In this document: one piece after another, positions 25,386-33,745 of the stretch | Numbering within the stretch: position 1 is the first letter of the stretch | Layout of the letters: every line of letters starts with the position of its first letter | Source of the DNA: Enterococcus_C asini_A | Lineage (GTDB): Bacteria > Bacillota > Bacilli > Lactobacillales > Enterococcaceae | Strand: one strand, 5' to 3' | Length of the DNA stretch: 64,000 bases | Assembly: GCF_031928785.1 (NCBI RefSeq) | Contig: NZ_JARQAL010000004.1 | Made by a program: the position numbers and the translations under genes | The notes under the pieces: model-generated | Database searches by the model: none | What the model was told of the DNA's origin: nothing | The model's input: only the letters and a program-made list of their open reading frames with translations

Positions 25386-25716
25386 AGCTGGCGTATTGCT
25401 ATCGGCCTTAGGTTTGTTGTTAATTGTAGGGATGGTTTTTTATCAAGCCTTGGAAAACCGCCAAATGACGGCAAATTTAGCGGCGCGAACCCAGCGTGCT
25501 TACGAAGTGAAATTGATGCGTGAAATGTTTTGGTACAATTATCTGCAACTTCCCCTAGAACAGCGGCCAACTTCTGGAGAGGTACTCTTTAATCAGGGAC
25601 GAGTGGAATTTTTTGTGGAAGAAGAGGTCTTCAATCTACGTATTTGGTCCAATGAACGAAGCTATCGGTACTCTTATCCTGATTTTTTAAAGAAACAGGA
25701 AGAAGAAAACTTGTGA
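25357..25716 (+). CDS. comGG: competence pilus protein ComGG
   Basis: A 119-residue protein with one N-terminal membrane helix (AGVLLSALGLLLIVGMVFYQ) and a charged C-terminal part. As in other ComGG there is no full prepilin motif, although KAGVLLSALGL is a degenerate version. GGGAGAG precedes ATG 25357, and the gene is the last of the comG operon before a terminator. Confidence 0.75.
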   Translation: MAKFSLAPPKAGVLLSALGLLLIVGMVFYQALENRQMTANLAARTQRAYEVKLMREMFWYNYLQLPLEQRPTSGEVLFNQGRVEFFVEEEVFNLRIWSNERSYRYSYPDFLKKQEEENL

Positions 25717-25750
25717 GAAAAGAAACACCAAGTGAAGAACACTAGCACAG

Positions 25751-25788
25751 AGAGCAACGGGAGAAATCACAGTCCGCTGCTCTTTTTG
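25751..25788 (+). terminator. terminator of the comG operon
   Basis: AGAGCAACGG (25751-25760) pairs with CCGCTGCTCT (25774-25783), one mismatch, then TTTT. Confidence 0.75.
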
Positions 25789-25801
25789 TGTGGCGTAATA
25801 A

Positions 25802-25820
25802 TAGTAAAGACTGTTTACTA
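25802..25820. repeat. 19-bp inverted repeat, operator-like
   Basis: TAGTAAA and TTTACTA form perfect 7-bp arms around GACTG. On the reverse strand it reads TAGTAAACAGT, identical over 11 bp to part of the site before the LacI-type gene at 11202. It may be a binding site controlling the downstream methylase-ackA unit. Confidence 0.45.
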
Positions 25821-25834
25821 CTTCACAAAGAAAA

Positions 25835-25871
25835 AGCGGATTATCCGTTGATAAATCAAGGATAATCCGCT
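25835..25871. repeat. 12-bp perfect inverted repeat before the methylase gene
   Basis: AGCGGATTATCC (25835-25846) and GGATAATCCGCT (25860-25871) can form a 12-bp stem with a 13-nt loop. The T-run is on the minus-strand side, so as a terminator it would only serve leftward transcription; as a leader hairpin it would precede the methylase. Confidence 0.6.
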
Positions 25872-25923
25872 AGAATAAGACAGGTATGTAAGTTGTTACA
25901 ATTATAGAAATCGAGGTGGCAGT

Positions 25924-26931
25924 GTGTTCCCAGAAAAGATCGAAAAAGCTTTTGGATTGCATCTGGAAGCCATCCAGTTGCTACAAAATGCCTTGAGTAC
26001 CTCATTTATCGAAGCCTATATCGAAAATGTGGAAAACGTTTTAGATGAATACCAAGTGCGAGTACAAAATGACCAACCAGATGAGGTTACCACGAAGCAA
26101 ATTGAGGGCTTATATGAAGCCTTGCAAGAGCAAGCGCTAGAACCAGAAGAAATTCGTAAATTGTCCCAACTTTTATTGCTAAAAGGTAGTAAGACGGAAC
26201 AATTACAACCGAACCACCAATTGACACCAGATGGCATTGGTTTTTTATTTGTCTATCTAATCGAACAACTCTTTGCTAAAGAAGAAACGTTAAGTTTGTT
26301 TGATCCAGCGGTGGGAATGGGAAATCTTATTTTAACCGCTTTGACCAATTTGACTTTGGCCAAACGAGTTGTAAAAGGTTTTGGTGTGGACATTGATGAA
26401 ACCCTTTTGGCAGTAGCTGCTGCAGATGCTCAGTGGACCCAAAGTGATTTGACCCTTTATCACCAAGATGCTTTACAGGATTTATTAGTTGATCCCGTAG
26501 ATGTGGTCTTAAGTGATTTACCTGTGGGCTATTATCCCAACGATGAGCAGGCACAGAGCTTTTTGACGGGCGTTAGTGAAGGGCACAGTTATGCTCATCA
26601 TCTCTTGATTGAACAAGGGATGAATTATACGAAAGAAAATGGCTATGGGCTGTTTTTAGTCCCAAGTAATTTCCTAGAGAGTGAGCAAGGAACGCAGTTG
26701 AAACAACTCTTTACCGAAAAGGTTTATTTACAAGGAATTATCCAATTACCAGATGAACTTTTCTTAAACAAAGCTTCCCGGAAAAGTATCATTCTCTTAC
26801 AAAAACATGGTGAATACAGCAAGCAAGTGCCTGAAGTGCTTGTAGCTAAACTCGCTACTTTGAAAGACCCAGTGAAAATCACTGAATTCTTTACCCAATT
26901 CGAAGACTGGAAAGCCTCGAACTTAGTATAA
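25924..26931 (+). CDS. YtxK-like N6-adenine-type methyltransferase
   Basis: A 335-residue class I methyltransferase of the YtxK type, usually placed between comG and ackA in Firmicutes. A helical N-terminus precedes motif I (FDPAVGMGNLILTAL), the acidic VDIDE, and a catalytic region reading SDLPVGYYP, where classical N6-adenine methylases have N/D-PP-Y/F. The substrate is unknown; a stand-alone protein or RNA role is possible. It starts with GTG after GAGGTGG. It probably shares transcription with ackA, 34 nt downstream. Confidence 0.82.
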   Translation: MFPEKIEKAFGLHLEAIQLLQNALSTSFIEAYIENVENVLDEYQVRVQNDQPDEVTTKQIEGLYEALQEQALEPEEIRKLSQLLLLKGSKTEQLQPNHQLTPDGIGFLFVYLIEQLFAKEETLSLFDPAVGMGNLILTALTNLTLAKRVVKGFGVDIDETLLAVAAADAQWTQSDLTLYHQDALQDLLVDPVDVVLSDLPVGYYPNDEQAQSFLTGVSEGHSYAHHLLIEQGMNYTKENGYGLFLVPSNFLESEQGTQLKQLFTEKVYLQGIIQLPDELFLNKASRKSIILLQKHGEYSKQVPEVLVAKLATLKDPVKITEFFTQFEDWKASNLV

Positions 26932-26965
26932 AACTCAATAAATATATCGTTGAAGGAGACTGAAC

Positions 26966-28171
26966 ATGAGTAAGACAATCGCAATCAATGCCGGAAGTTC
27001 TAGCTTGAAATGGCAACTGTATGAAATGCCCGCTGAAACGGTGATCGCTAAAGGAATCGTGGAACGAATCGGTTTGCCAAATTCCATCTTCACTATTAAA
27101 TATGGCGTAGACCAAAAAGAAGAAAAAATTCAAGATATCCCAGACCATGAAGTGGCAGTACAAATGTTATTGGATGATTTGATTGAATTGCAAATCATTC
27201 AAAGCTACGATGAAATTACCGGTGTGGGCCACCGAGTAGTAGCCGGCGGGGAATACTTCAAAGACTCTACGATCATCACCGACGATGTTTTGGCAAAAAT
27301 TGAAGAATTAGCTGAACTAGCACCATTACACAATCCAGCAAATGCCATGGGAATCAAAGCCTTTAAACATATTTTACCAAATATTATTTCAGTAGCTGTT
27401 TTTGATACGTCATTCCATGCAACGATGCCAGCTGTGAACTACATGTACAGCATCCCAATGGAATACTACCAAAAATACGCTGCGCGGAAATACGGTGCTC
27501 ACGGAACTAGCCATCGCTTTGTTTCAGAACGGGCGATTGAATTCTTAAATAAACCTGCTGAAGAAACCAAAATCATCACTTGTCATATCGGTAATGGAGC
27601 TTCCATCACTGCGGTTAAAGGTGGGAAATCAGTAGACACTTCCATGGGCTTCACACCACTTGCTGGGGTGACGATGGGGACTCGTTCTGGTGATATTGAT
27701 GCTTCTTTAATTCCTTATTTAATGCGTAAAGAAGGCATTGAAGATGTGAATGAATTCATCGATATTTTGAACAAAAAATCCGGGATTCTTGGTTTGACTG
27801 GTATTTCCAGTGATATGCGGGATATCCAAAAAGCTGCGGCGAGTCATAATAACGATGCTGAATTGACTTTGGAAATCTATGCAGATCGCATCCGTAAATA
27901 CATTGCCCAATACATCTCAGTGATGAACGGGGTAGATGCCATCGTCTTTACTGCCGGTGTAGGGGAAAATGCGGCTTACATTCGCGAAGCTGTCTTGGAA
28001 CCAATGTCTTGGTTTGGCATTAAATTGAATAAAACAGTGAACAATTTGATCCATGGTGAAGAAGCAGAAATCACTGCTCCTGATTCCAAGGTGAAAGTTT
28101 TTGTAATCCCAACTGATGAAGAACTAGTAATTGCTCGGGACGTAGAACGTCTAGGAGCAAAATTGAACTAA
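26966..28171 (+). CDS. ackA: acetate kinase
   Basis: A 401-residue acetate kinase that makes ATP from acetyl phosphate in the Pta-AckA pathway. It begins with the ASKHA phosphate-1 motif (IAINAGSSSLKWQL) and contains FDTSFHATMP, GAHGTSHRFVSER, GNGASITAV and FTAGVGENAAYIRE. Ribosome site AAGGAGA precedes the ATG. The gene follows the YtxK-like gene closely and is closed by a very strong terminator. Confidence 0.98.
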   Translation: MSKTIAINAGSSSLKWQLYEMPAETVIAKGIVERIGLPNSIFTIKYGVDQKEEKIQDIPDHEVAVQMLLDDLIELQIIQSYDEITGVGHRVVAGGEYFKDSTIITDDVLAKIEELAELAPLHNPANAMGIKAFKHILPNIISVAVFDTSFHATMPAVNYMYSIPMEYYQKYAARKYGAHGTSHRFVSERAIEFLNKPAEETKIITCHIGNGASITAVKGGKSVDTSMGFTPLAGVTMGTRSGDIDASLIPYLMRKEGIEDVNEFIDILNKKSGILGLTGISSDMRDIQKAAASHNNDAELTLEIYADRIRKYIAQYISVMNGVDAIVFTAGVGENAAYIREAVLEPMSWFGIKLNKTVNNLIHGEEAEITAPDSKVKVFVIPTDEELVIARDVERLGAKLN

Positions 28172-28179
28172 CTTGTAAT

Positions 28180-28222
28180 CACAAAAATGCCGTCTCCTGT
28201 TAAAGGAGGCGGCATTTTTGTG
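28180..28222 (+). terminator. terminator after ackA
   Basis: A 19-bp nearly perfect stem (28180-28198 with 28204-28222, loop GTTAA) ends in TTTTTGTG; it is A-rich on the left, so it could work in both directions. Confidence 0.92.
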
Positions 28223-28235
28223 ATTTCTCAATCAT

Positions 28236-28264
28236 TTGCCGGCTATCTTGGCTTTCGCTATACT
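28236..28264 (+). promoter_or_regulatory. promoter of the EgtUV-like operon
   Basis: TTGCCG (28236-28241), 17-bp spacer and TATACT (28259-28264), ending 30 nt before the first start codon. Confidence 0.65.
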
Positions 28265-28294
28265 GAATGTATATTAGAAAATCGAGGGGATATT

Positions 28295-29830
28295 ATGAAA
28301 GAAATTTTGGAGACTTTTAATGAACGGAAAGCCGATTTAGTACAAGCGATTTTTGAGCATTTGGCCATTTCTTTAAGTGCGTTGTTAATTGCCATTATTA
28401 TTGCCGTTCCCTGTGCGATTTTATTAAGCAAACGTCAGAAAATTGCCGAAGTGGTTTTGCAATTTACCAGTGTCTTACAAACGATTCCCTCACTGGCGCT
28501 GTTAGGTTTGCTGATTCCTTTTGTCGGGATTGGCACTACTCCAGCGTTAATTGCCTTGGTAATTTATGCGCTGTTGCCGATTTTTCAAAATACTTATATT
28601 GGGTTGTCGGAGATTGATCCGTCTATTGAAGAAGCGGCAGAGGCCTTTGGTATGTCACGACTGCGAAAATTGATCAAAGTAGAAGTGCCCATGGCCATGC
28701 CCATGATTATTTCTGGTATTCGCACCGCCTTAGTCTTGATTATTGGGACGGCTACTTTGGCGGCGTTAATCGGTGCTGGCGGCTTAGGAACCTTTATTCT
28801 TTTAGGCATTGATCGCAATGATCCCAGCTTAACTTTGATTGGGGCGATTTGCTCGGCACTGTTGGCTTTAGTTTTTAGTGGCTTGATTCGTTTTTTGCAA
28901 CGCCGCAGTTGGAAAGTCAGTTTAGTAGCTTTAGCTGTGATTTTTCTAGGAATTGGTGGGGTCTACGTTGCTCAAAAGAAGGCATTGACGAAAGAAACGG
29001 TAACCATTGCCGGAAAATTAGGCTCAGAGCCGGATATTTTAATCAATATGTACAAAGAAGTCATTGAAGCGGAAGATGACCAAGTGACGGTGGTTTTAAA
29101 ACCAAATTTTGGGAAGACGAGCTTTTTGTTTAGCGCATTAGAAAATGAACAAATTGATATTTACCCTGAATTTACGGGGACGGTATTGGAGAGTTTAGTG
29201 AAAGTGCCAAAAGAAAAAGACCAGATTCATTCTCCTGAAGAGACTTATCAGTTGGCCAACCAGCTTTTAGGTGAGCAGTTTGAAATGGAGCTATTGGAAC
29301 CCATGGCTTATCAAAATACTTATGCTGTGGCGATGAAGCGAGAAAAAGCAGACGAATTAGGGATTCGTAAAATTTCTGATTTAGTAGCCCATCAGTCGGA
29401 TTTACGGGCCGGCTTCACTTTGGAATTTATCGATCGCAGTGATGGCTATAAGGGGATGCAGGAAAAATATGGTTTGGAACTCGCTTCGGTGCAAAGCATG
29501 GAGCCGGCGTTACGGTATCAGGCGATTCAGACCGGGGATGTGGAAGTGATTGATGCTTATTCCACAGATAGTGAAATCAAGCAATACGACTTAGTCACCT
29601 TGGAAGATGATCGCCAACTCTTTCCACCTTATCAAGGAGCCCCGTTATTGTCAGCAAATTTTGCCAAAGAGCACCCAGAAATCATCAAAGCCTTGAATCG
29701 TTTAGCAGGAAAAATCACCGAAGAACAAATGATTGAGATGAATTACTTGGTTAATGTGGAAAAACAACAGCCGGCTGAAGTAGCCCATAATTTCTTAGTA
29801 CAAGAAAAAATCATTGAGGGGGGAAACTAG
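28295..29830 (+). CDS. ABC permease fused to substrate-binding domain, EgtU/OpuB type
   Basis: A 511-residue fusion. Residues 1-215 form a BPD-type permease with the EAA loop EEAAEAFGMSRLRKLIKVEVPMA region, and residues 240-511 form an extracytoplasmic OpuAC-type binding domain (GSEPDILINMYKEV, FTGTVLESL, AYSTDSEI). Such fusions import quaternary amines or, as in pneumococcal EgtU, ergothioneine. ATG 28295 follows GAGGGGA; an upstream start would lie in the ackA terminator. The ATPase gene follows without a gap and a disulfide reductase comes third, which makes a thiol substrate attractive but unproven. Confidence 0.85.
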   Translation: MKEILETFNERKADLVQAIFEHLAISLSALLIAIIIAVPCAILLSKRQKIAEVVLQFTSVLQTIPSLALLGLLIPFVGIGTTPALIALVIYALLPIFQNTYIGLSEIDPSIEEAAEAFGMSRLRKLIKVEVPMAMPMIISGIRTALVLIIGTATLAALIGAGGLGTFILLGIDRNDPSLTLIGAICSALLALVFSGLIRFLQRRSWKVSLVALAVIFLGIGGVYVAQKKALTKETVTIAGKLGSEPDILINMYKEVIEAEDDQVTVVLKPNFGKTSFLFSALENEQIDIYPEFTGTVLESLVKVPKEKDQIHSPEETYQLANQLLGEQFEMELLEPMAYQNTYAVAMKREKADELGIRKISDLVAHQSDLRAGFTLEFIDRSDGYKGMQEKYGLELASVQSMEPALRYQAIQTGDVEVIDAYSTDSEIKQYDLVTLEDDRQLFPPYQGAPLLSANFAKEHPEIIKALNRLAGKITEEQMIEMNYLVNVEKQQPAEVAHNFLVQEKIIEGGN

Positions 29831-30787
29831 ATGACCGCGATTATTGAATTTAAACAAGTCACGAAGCGTTTTGAAAGTGCAACGGTCTTAAAAGATTTAA
29901 ACATCACCATTGAACAAGGCGAAATCTTTGTCATCGTAGGTCCCTCTGGTAGTGGCAAAACGACTTCTTTAAAGATGATTAATGGTTTAATCGAGCCTAC
30001 TGATGGGAATATTTATTTTAAGAATAAACGGATTAAAGATTACAATTTGCAAAAACTGCGCTGGCAAATGGGCTATGTGCTTCAGCAAATTGCTTTATTT
30101 CCCACCATGTCGGTGAAAGAAAATATCGAAGTTATTCCTGAAATGCTCGGTTGGAAAAAAGAGCGTCGGGAAAAGCGAGTGGATGAGTTGTTAAGAGAAG
30201 TAGATTTGGAGCCGGAACAATACCGCAATCGAATGCCTGGTGAACTTTCAGGAGGACAGCAACAGCGGATTGGAATTATCCGCGCTTTAGCAGCGGAGCC
30301 GGATATTATGCTGATGGATGAACCCTTTAGTGCCTTGGACCCGATTTCTCGCACCAGTTTGCAGGATTTGGTTTTGACTTTACATGAAAAACTGGGCAAT
30401 ACGATTGTTTTTGTGACCCACAATATGAAAGAAGCGTTAAAGTTGGGAGACCGAATTGCGGTCATGCAAGCTGGTCAAATTGTTCAATGTGATACGCCAG
30501 AAGTTATTCGCAATCAGCCCAAAGACGATTTTGTCCGTGCTTTTTTTGATGAAGCCCAAAATGGATATGGACAAGTTAAGCTAGCAGCTATTTATGAAGG
30601 TGGTTTTTTTCAAAGTGCTTCTGAAAAAGACTTGCCTGAAATCTGTTTGGATACTAGTTTGTCTCAGTTGTTTCCCTTGTTAGCCGAGTATCCAGCTGTG
30701 CAGTTAAAAGATAGCGAAGAAAAAATCCTAGGTAAAGTCACTCAGTCAGATATTTTCCGCTTTTTAAGTCAGGAGGAGAACGAATGA
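29831..30787 (+). CDS. ABC transporter ATPase, EgtV/OpuCA type
   Basis: A 318-residue ATPase. Walker A GPSGSGKTT, Q-loop QQIALFPTMSV, signature LSGGQQQRIGIIRAL, Walker B MLMDEPFSALDP and the switch His in FVTHNM are intact. After about residue 250 a divergent tail with one CBS-like repeat (KILGKVTQSDIFRFL) remains, where OpuCA proteins usually have two. It starts on the base after the permease stop and overlaps the reductase by 4 nt. Confidence 0.9.
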   Translation: MTAIIEFKQVTKRFESATVLKDLNITIEQGEIFVIVGPSGSGKTTSLKMINGLIEPTDGNIYFKNKRIKDYNLQKLRWQMGYVLQQIALFPTMSVKENIEVIPEMLGWKKERREKRVDELLREVDLEPEQYRNRMPGELSGGQQQRIGIIRALAAEPDIMLMDEPFSALDPISRTSLQDLVLTLHEKLGNTIVFVTHNMKEALKLGDRIAVMQAGQIVQCDTPEVIRNQPKDDFVRAFFDEAQNGYGQVKLAAIYEGGFFQSASEKDLPEICLDTSLSQLFPLLAEYPAVQLKDSEEKILGKVTQSDIFRFLSQEENE

Positions 30788-32106
30788 AATATGATGTGAT
30801 TGTGATTGGTAGTGGACCGGGAGGCATGGCTGCGGCTTATGGCCTACAGGAAAAGGGACAAAATGTGGCGGTGATTGAAGATTATTTATGGGGAGGCACG
30901 TGTCCCAACTATGGCTGTGATCCTAAAAAAATTTTAATGAGCGCAGTAGAAGCAAAAGCCAAAGTCGCTGCTTTACAGGAAAAAGGGCTAACTGGATTGC
31001 CGACTGTTAACTGGGAAGCGTTAATGGACTTTAAAAAAAGCTACACAGATCAAATTCCCCAAAGACAAAAGGAAAGTTTAGCTGAAGCTGGGATTGCAAC
31101 TTATGAAGGGCAGGCAAGTTTTGTTTCTCCCCATGAGATTCAAGTAGGAGAACAAGTGCTTTTTGCAAAACGTTTTTTAATCGCTACCGGCCAAAGAGCA
31201 AGACCGTTGCCAATTTCAGGTCAAGAGCATTTAGGCACCAGCACAGATTTTCTAGCGCTAGCTCATTTGCCTAAAAAAATTGCCTTTGTAGGCGCTGGTT
31301 ACATCTCAATTGAACTAGCTACTATCGCCCGCGCAGCAGGAGCAGAAGTGCATGTGATTCATCACAATGATCAGCCGTTAAAGGGCTTTGACAAAGAAAT
31401 GGTGGCAGCATTAATTGCTCATCTACAAGCGCTGGGGATTATTTTCCATTTTGATGTCTCTTTAACAGAAGTAAGAAAAGCAGAAGGCTATCACTTAATC
31501 GCGCCAGATTTTGATTTAACCGTGGATTTGGTAATCGGGGCCACCGGGCGCCAACCAAATATCGAAAGTCTTCATTTGGAACAAGCACAAGTGGACTATG
31601 AAAAACGCGGTATTTTAGTAAATGAATATTTACAAACGAGTCAAGAACACATCTATGCCTGTGGCGATGTGGTGGCCAAAAACGTACCTAAATTAACGCC
31701 TGTAGCTAGCTTTGAAGCAAGCTATGTTGTGGCAACTATGACGGAAAAAGCTGCAAAACCTATAACCTACCCCATCCTCCCTACAGTAGTCTTTGGGGAT
31801 TATCGATTGGCGCGAATTGGCTTAAGTGAGGCAGAATTGGCAAAAAATCCAGGGCTTTATCACAGTCAAGTCTTGGATTTAAGCAGTTGGTATACTTATT
31901 TTCGAATTAATGATCAAGGGGCTAAATTAAAATTGGTTTATGATCAAAGCGATCATTTAGTGGCGGTAACTTGTTTTAGTAGTCTGGCAGATGAGTTGAT
32001 GAATTATTTAGTGTTGATTTTAAATAAAAAAATTACGAAGACAGAGATTGAGAAATATATCTTTGCTTATCCGGGGTTGGCCAATGATTTGGGGTATTTG
32101 TTATAG
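30784..32106 (+). CDS. FAD-dependent pyridine nucleotide-disulfide reductase
   Basis: A 440-residue member of the glutathione reductase/lipoamide dehydrogenase family. The FAD fingerprint GSGPGGMAAAYG, redox pair C40-x4-C45 (GGTCPNYGCDPKK), NAD(P) fold GAGYISIELA and the FAD-binding YACGDV are seen. The C-terminal active-site HPT/His-Glu pair of classical enzymes is replaced by AYPGLAND (Y429), so proton relay must differ. The start overlaps the ATPase stop by ATGA, so it is part of the transporter operon and may reduce the imported compound or a related disulfide. Confidence 0.85.
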   Translation: MKYDVIVIGSGPGGMAAAYGLQEKGQNVAVIEDYLWGGTCPNYGCDPKKILMSAVEAKAKVAALQEKGLTGLPTVNWEALMDFKKSYTDQIPQRQKESLAEAGIATYEGQASFVSPHEIQVGEQVLFAKRFLIATGQRARPLPISGQEHLGTSTDFLALAHLPKKIAFVGAGYISIELATIARAAGAEVHVIHHNDQPLKGFDKEMVAALIAHLQALGIIFHFDVSLTEVRKAEGYHLIAPDFDLTVDLVIGATGRQPNIESLHLEQAQVDYEKRGILVNEYLQTSQEHIYACGDVVAKNVPKLTPVASFEASYVVATMTEKAAKPITYPILPTVVFGDYRLARIGLSEAELAKNPGLYHSQVLDLSSWYTYFRINDQGAKLKLVYDQSDHLVAVTCFSSLADELMNYLVLILNKKITKTEIEKYIFAYPGLANDLGYLL

Positions 32107-32114
32107 AAAACTTG

Positions 32115-32139
32115 CCGGAGTAAATACTCCGGTTTTTTC
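32115..32139 (+). terminator. terminator of the EgtUV-like operon
   Basis: CCGGAGT (32115-32121) and ACTCCGG (32126-32132) with loop AAAT, then TTTTTT. Confidence 0.88.
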
Positions 32140-32332
32140 TATACTCAAAATCAATACTAGTCTCTCAACTAAATGCTTATTATACTAAAATGACTGTTAA
32201 CTTAGAATTTAGCATTGTAATAAAGACTTTTGATAACTGTGATTTAGGCTATGACCAGAACCTTTGCTAGTAAGATTAGTTATTAGTTATACTCTTTAGG
32301 AAAAAGAGTGAAGGATTTGCTCCTACGTATAT

Positions 32333-32367
32333 AAAAACGTCCCGAACACCATGTCCGGGACGTTTTT
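32333..32367. terminator. bidirectional terminator between convergent genes
   Basis: AAAAACGTCCCG (32333-32344) and CGGGACGTTTTT (32356-32367) are perfect 12-bp arms with A/T tracts on both sides, serving the minus-strand CapA gene and any rightward readthrough. The 190 nt before it (32140-32330) show no gene. Confidence 0.9.
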
Positions 32368-32371
32368 ACCA

Positions 32372-33622
32372 TTATAAATTCAAGAGTTCCATTGTTTCGT
32401 GGTAGGCAGTCTCAATCCGCTGTTGTTTTTCAATAGGGACTGAATTGGCGTATTTGGCGCCAGTCAGATAGTCTTCTGCTAAAAAGACTTGATAGTCGTA
32501 GGACTGGTAGGTAACCCCCGCTATTTCATAAGTCCGGCCTTCAATCGGTTCTCTAGAAACCCACGTAGGATGGGGGAGGATGTTGGAAATGGTAGTTTCG
32601 TTGTCAGTTTTGGTTAGCTCCAATTCCATCAATACGCCTCGCTCGGTCCAATAATCTCCCAAGGTTTCATAACGTTGGTTAGATAAGAGGTTGCCCATGG
32701 AGTAAATGATGAATTTCTTTTGACCGTCTTTTTCAATGATTTCCGTGGGCTCAGGCACATGGGGATGACCACCAAAAATCACATCTGCGCCTAAATCAAT
32801 CATTTGTCGGTAATTGTCTTGTTGTTGCTGAGTAGGGGCTAAAGCATATTCCACCCCATCTTGAGGCATGACTACCGTGATATCTGCTATTTTTTCTGCT
32901 GCTTGAATTTCGGCAGCCACTTTTTCCATATTTAAATCTTTCAAATAATAGTCATAGTCTTCGGGACTAATCGTGGCTTCAATCCCATTAAAGCCGTAAG
33001 CATAGGCCAAAAAAGCAATCTTAATGCCATTTTTCTCTTTTACCAAAATATCACTGTCATCAATCTTCACTCCAATGGTGTCCAGCCCTTGCTCGTGGAA
33101 ACTTTGGGTTGTGGAGATGAGGCCATCGATACCAGTATCTAAGATGTGATTATGAGCCAAATCAATCACGTCAAAGCCGGCATTTTTATAGCAGGACACT
33201 AAATCAACCGGTGCGTTAAAGCAAGGATAGCCACTTAAGGCTCGCTTTGGATTGATGGTTCCTTCAAAATCCCCTAAAGCAAAATCGGCTTTTTCCAGAA
33301 TGGGTTTGATTTGCTCAAAGTCATTATCAAAATCAAAACGACTGCCATCATAGGCGCTTTCGTAAGTGATATCGTGGTAGAGCATATCCCCACTGGCAGT
33401 CAATGTGATTTTTTGTGGCTGTTTAGGAGCGGTTTGTGGCAGTTGTCTGGGTGTTTCTTTTTCAGAACGCTTTGCTTTTGCGGTTGTTTTGGGCTGTGAG
33501 TTGGTACTTTTAGTAGCTTTTGAATAGAAACTACCAAAACAAATCAGGGCAAAACTTAATGGCACCAAAATGACCATCGCAATAAAGAGTAACGGTTTTT
33601 TTCGTTTGTGTTTTGGATGCAT
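32372..33622 (-). CDS. membrane-anchored CapA/PGA_cap-type protein
   Basis: A 416-residue protein with an N-terminal membrane anchor (LLFIAMVILVPLSFALICFGSF, residues 10-31), a basic, Gln/Pro-rich spacer to about residue 70, and a CapA-type metallophosphatase-like domain (TASGDMLYHD, GDFEGTINP, DLAHNHILDTG, VMPQDGVEY, GGHPHVPEPTE, YSMGNLLSNQ). The family includes poly-gamma-glutamate synthesis proteins and cell-wall enzymes; no pgs partners are adjacent, so polyglutamate synthesis cannot be claimed. AGGAGGAGCCC precedes the ATG. It is transcribed alone. Confidence 0.88.
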   Translation of the reverse strand: MHPKHKRKKPLLFIAMVILVPLSFALICFGSFYSKATKSTNSQPKTTAKAKRSEKETPRQLPQTAPKQPQKITLTASGDMLYHDITYESAYDGSRFDFDNDFEQIKPILEKADFALGDFEGTINPKRALSGYPCFNAPVDLVSCYKNAGFDVIDLAHNHILDTGIDGLISTTQSFHEQGLDTIGVKIDDSDILVKEKNGIKIAFLAYAYGFNGIEATISPEDYDYYLKDLNMEKVAAEIQAAEKIADITVVMPQDGVEYALAPTQQQQDNYRQMIDLGADVIFGGHPHVPEPTEIIEKDGQKKFIIYSMGNLLSNQRYETLGDYWTERGVLMELELTKTDNETTISNILPHPTWVSREPIEGRTYEIAGVTYQSYDYQVFLAEDYLTGAKYANSVPIEKQQRIETAYHETMELLNL

Positions 33623-33702
33623 GGGCTCCTCCTACATTTGTGAAAACCTTTTCTTCTATTCTAGGGGAAATCTTTAGGAAAAGATAGTTGAATTTGTAAA
33701 AT

Positions 33703-33738
33703 AAAAAAGGAAGTCAGCTTTATTTCTGACTTCCTTTT
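33703..33738 (-). terminator. terminator after the FusB-type gene
   Basis: GGAAGTCAG (33709-33717) and CTGACTTCC (33726-33734) form the stem; A6 on the plus strand (33703-33708) gives the T-run for leftward transcription. Confidence 0.85.
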
Positions 33739-33745
33739 CCATTGG

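Noticed and set aside
25835..25871. Terminator of a leftward gene
   Set aside because: The T-run is on the minus-strand side but no minus-strand gene lies to the right within reach; kept as an inverted repeat only.
32140..32330. Small RNA or gene between the reductase terminator and the bidirectional terminator
   Set aside because: Only A+T-rich sequence with short frames; no promoter-plus-structure combination convincing enough to call.
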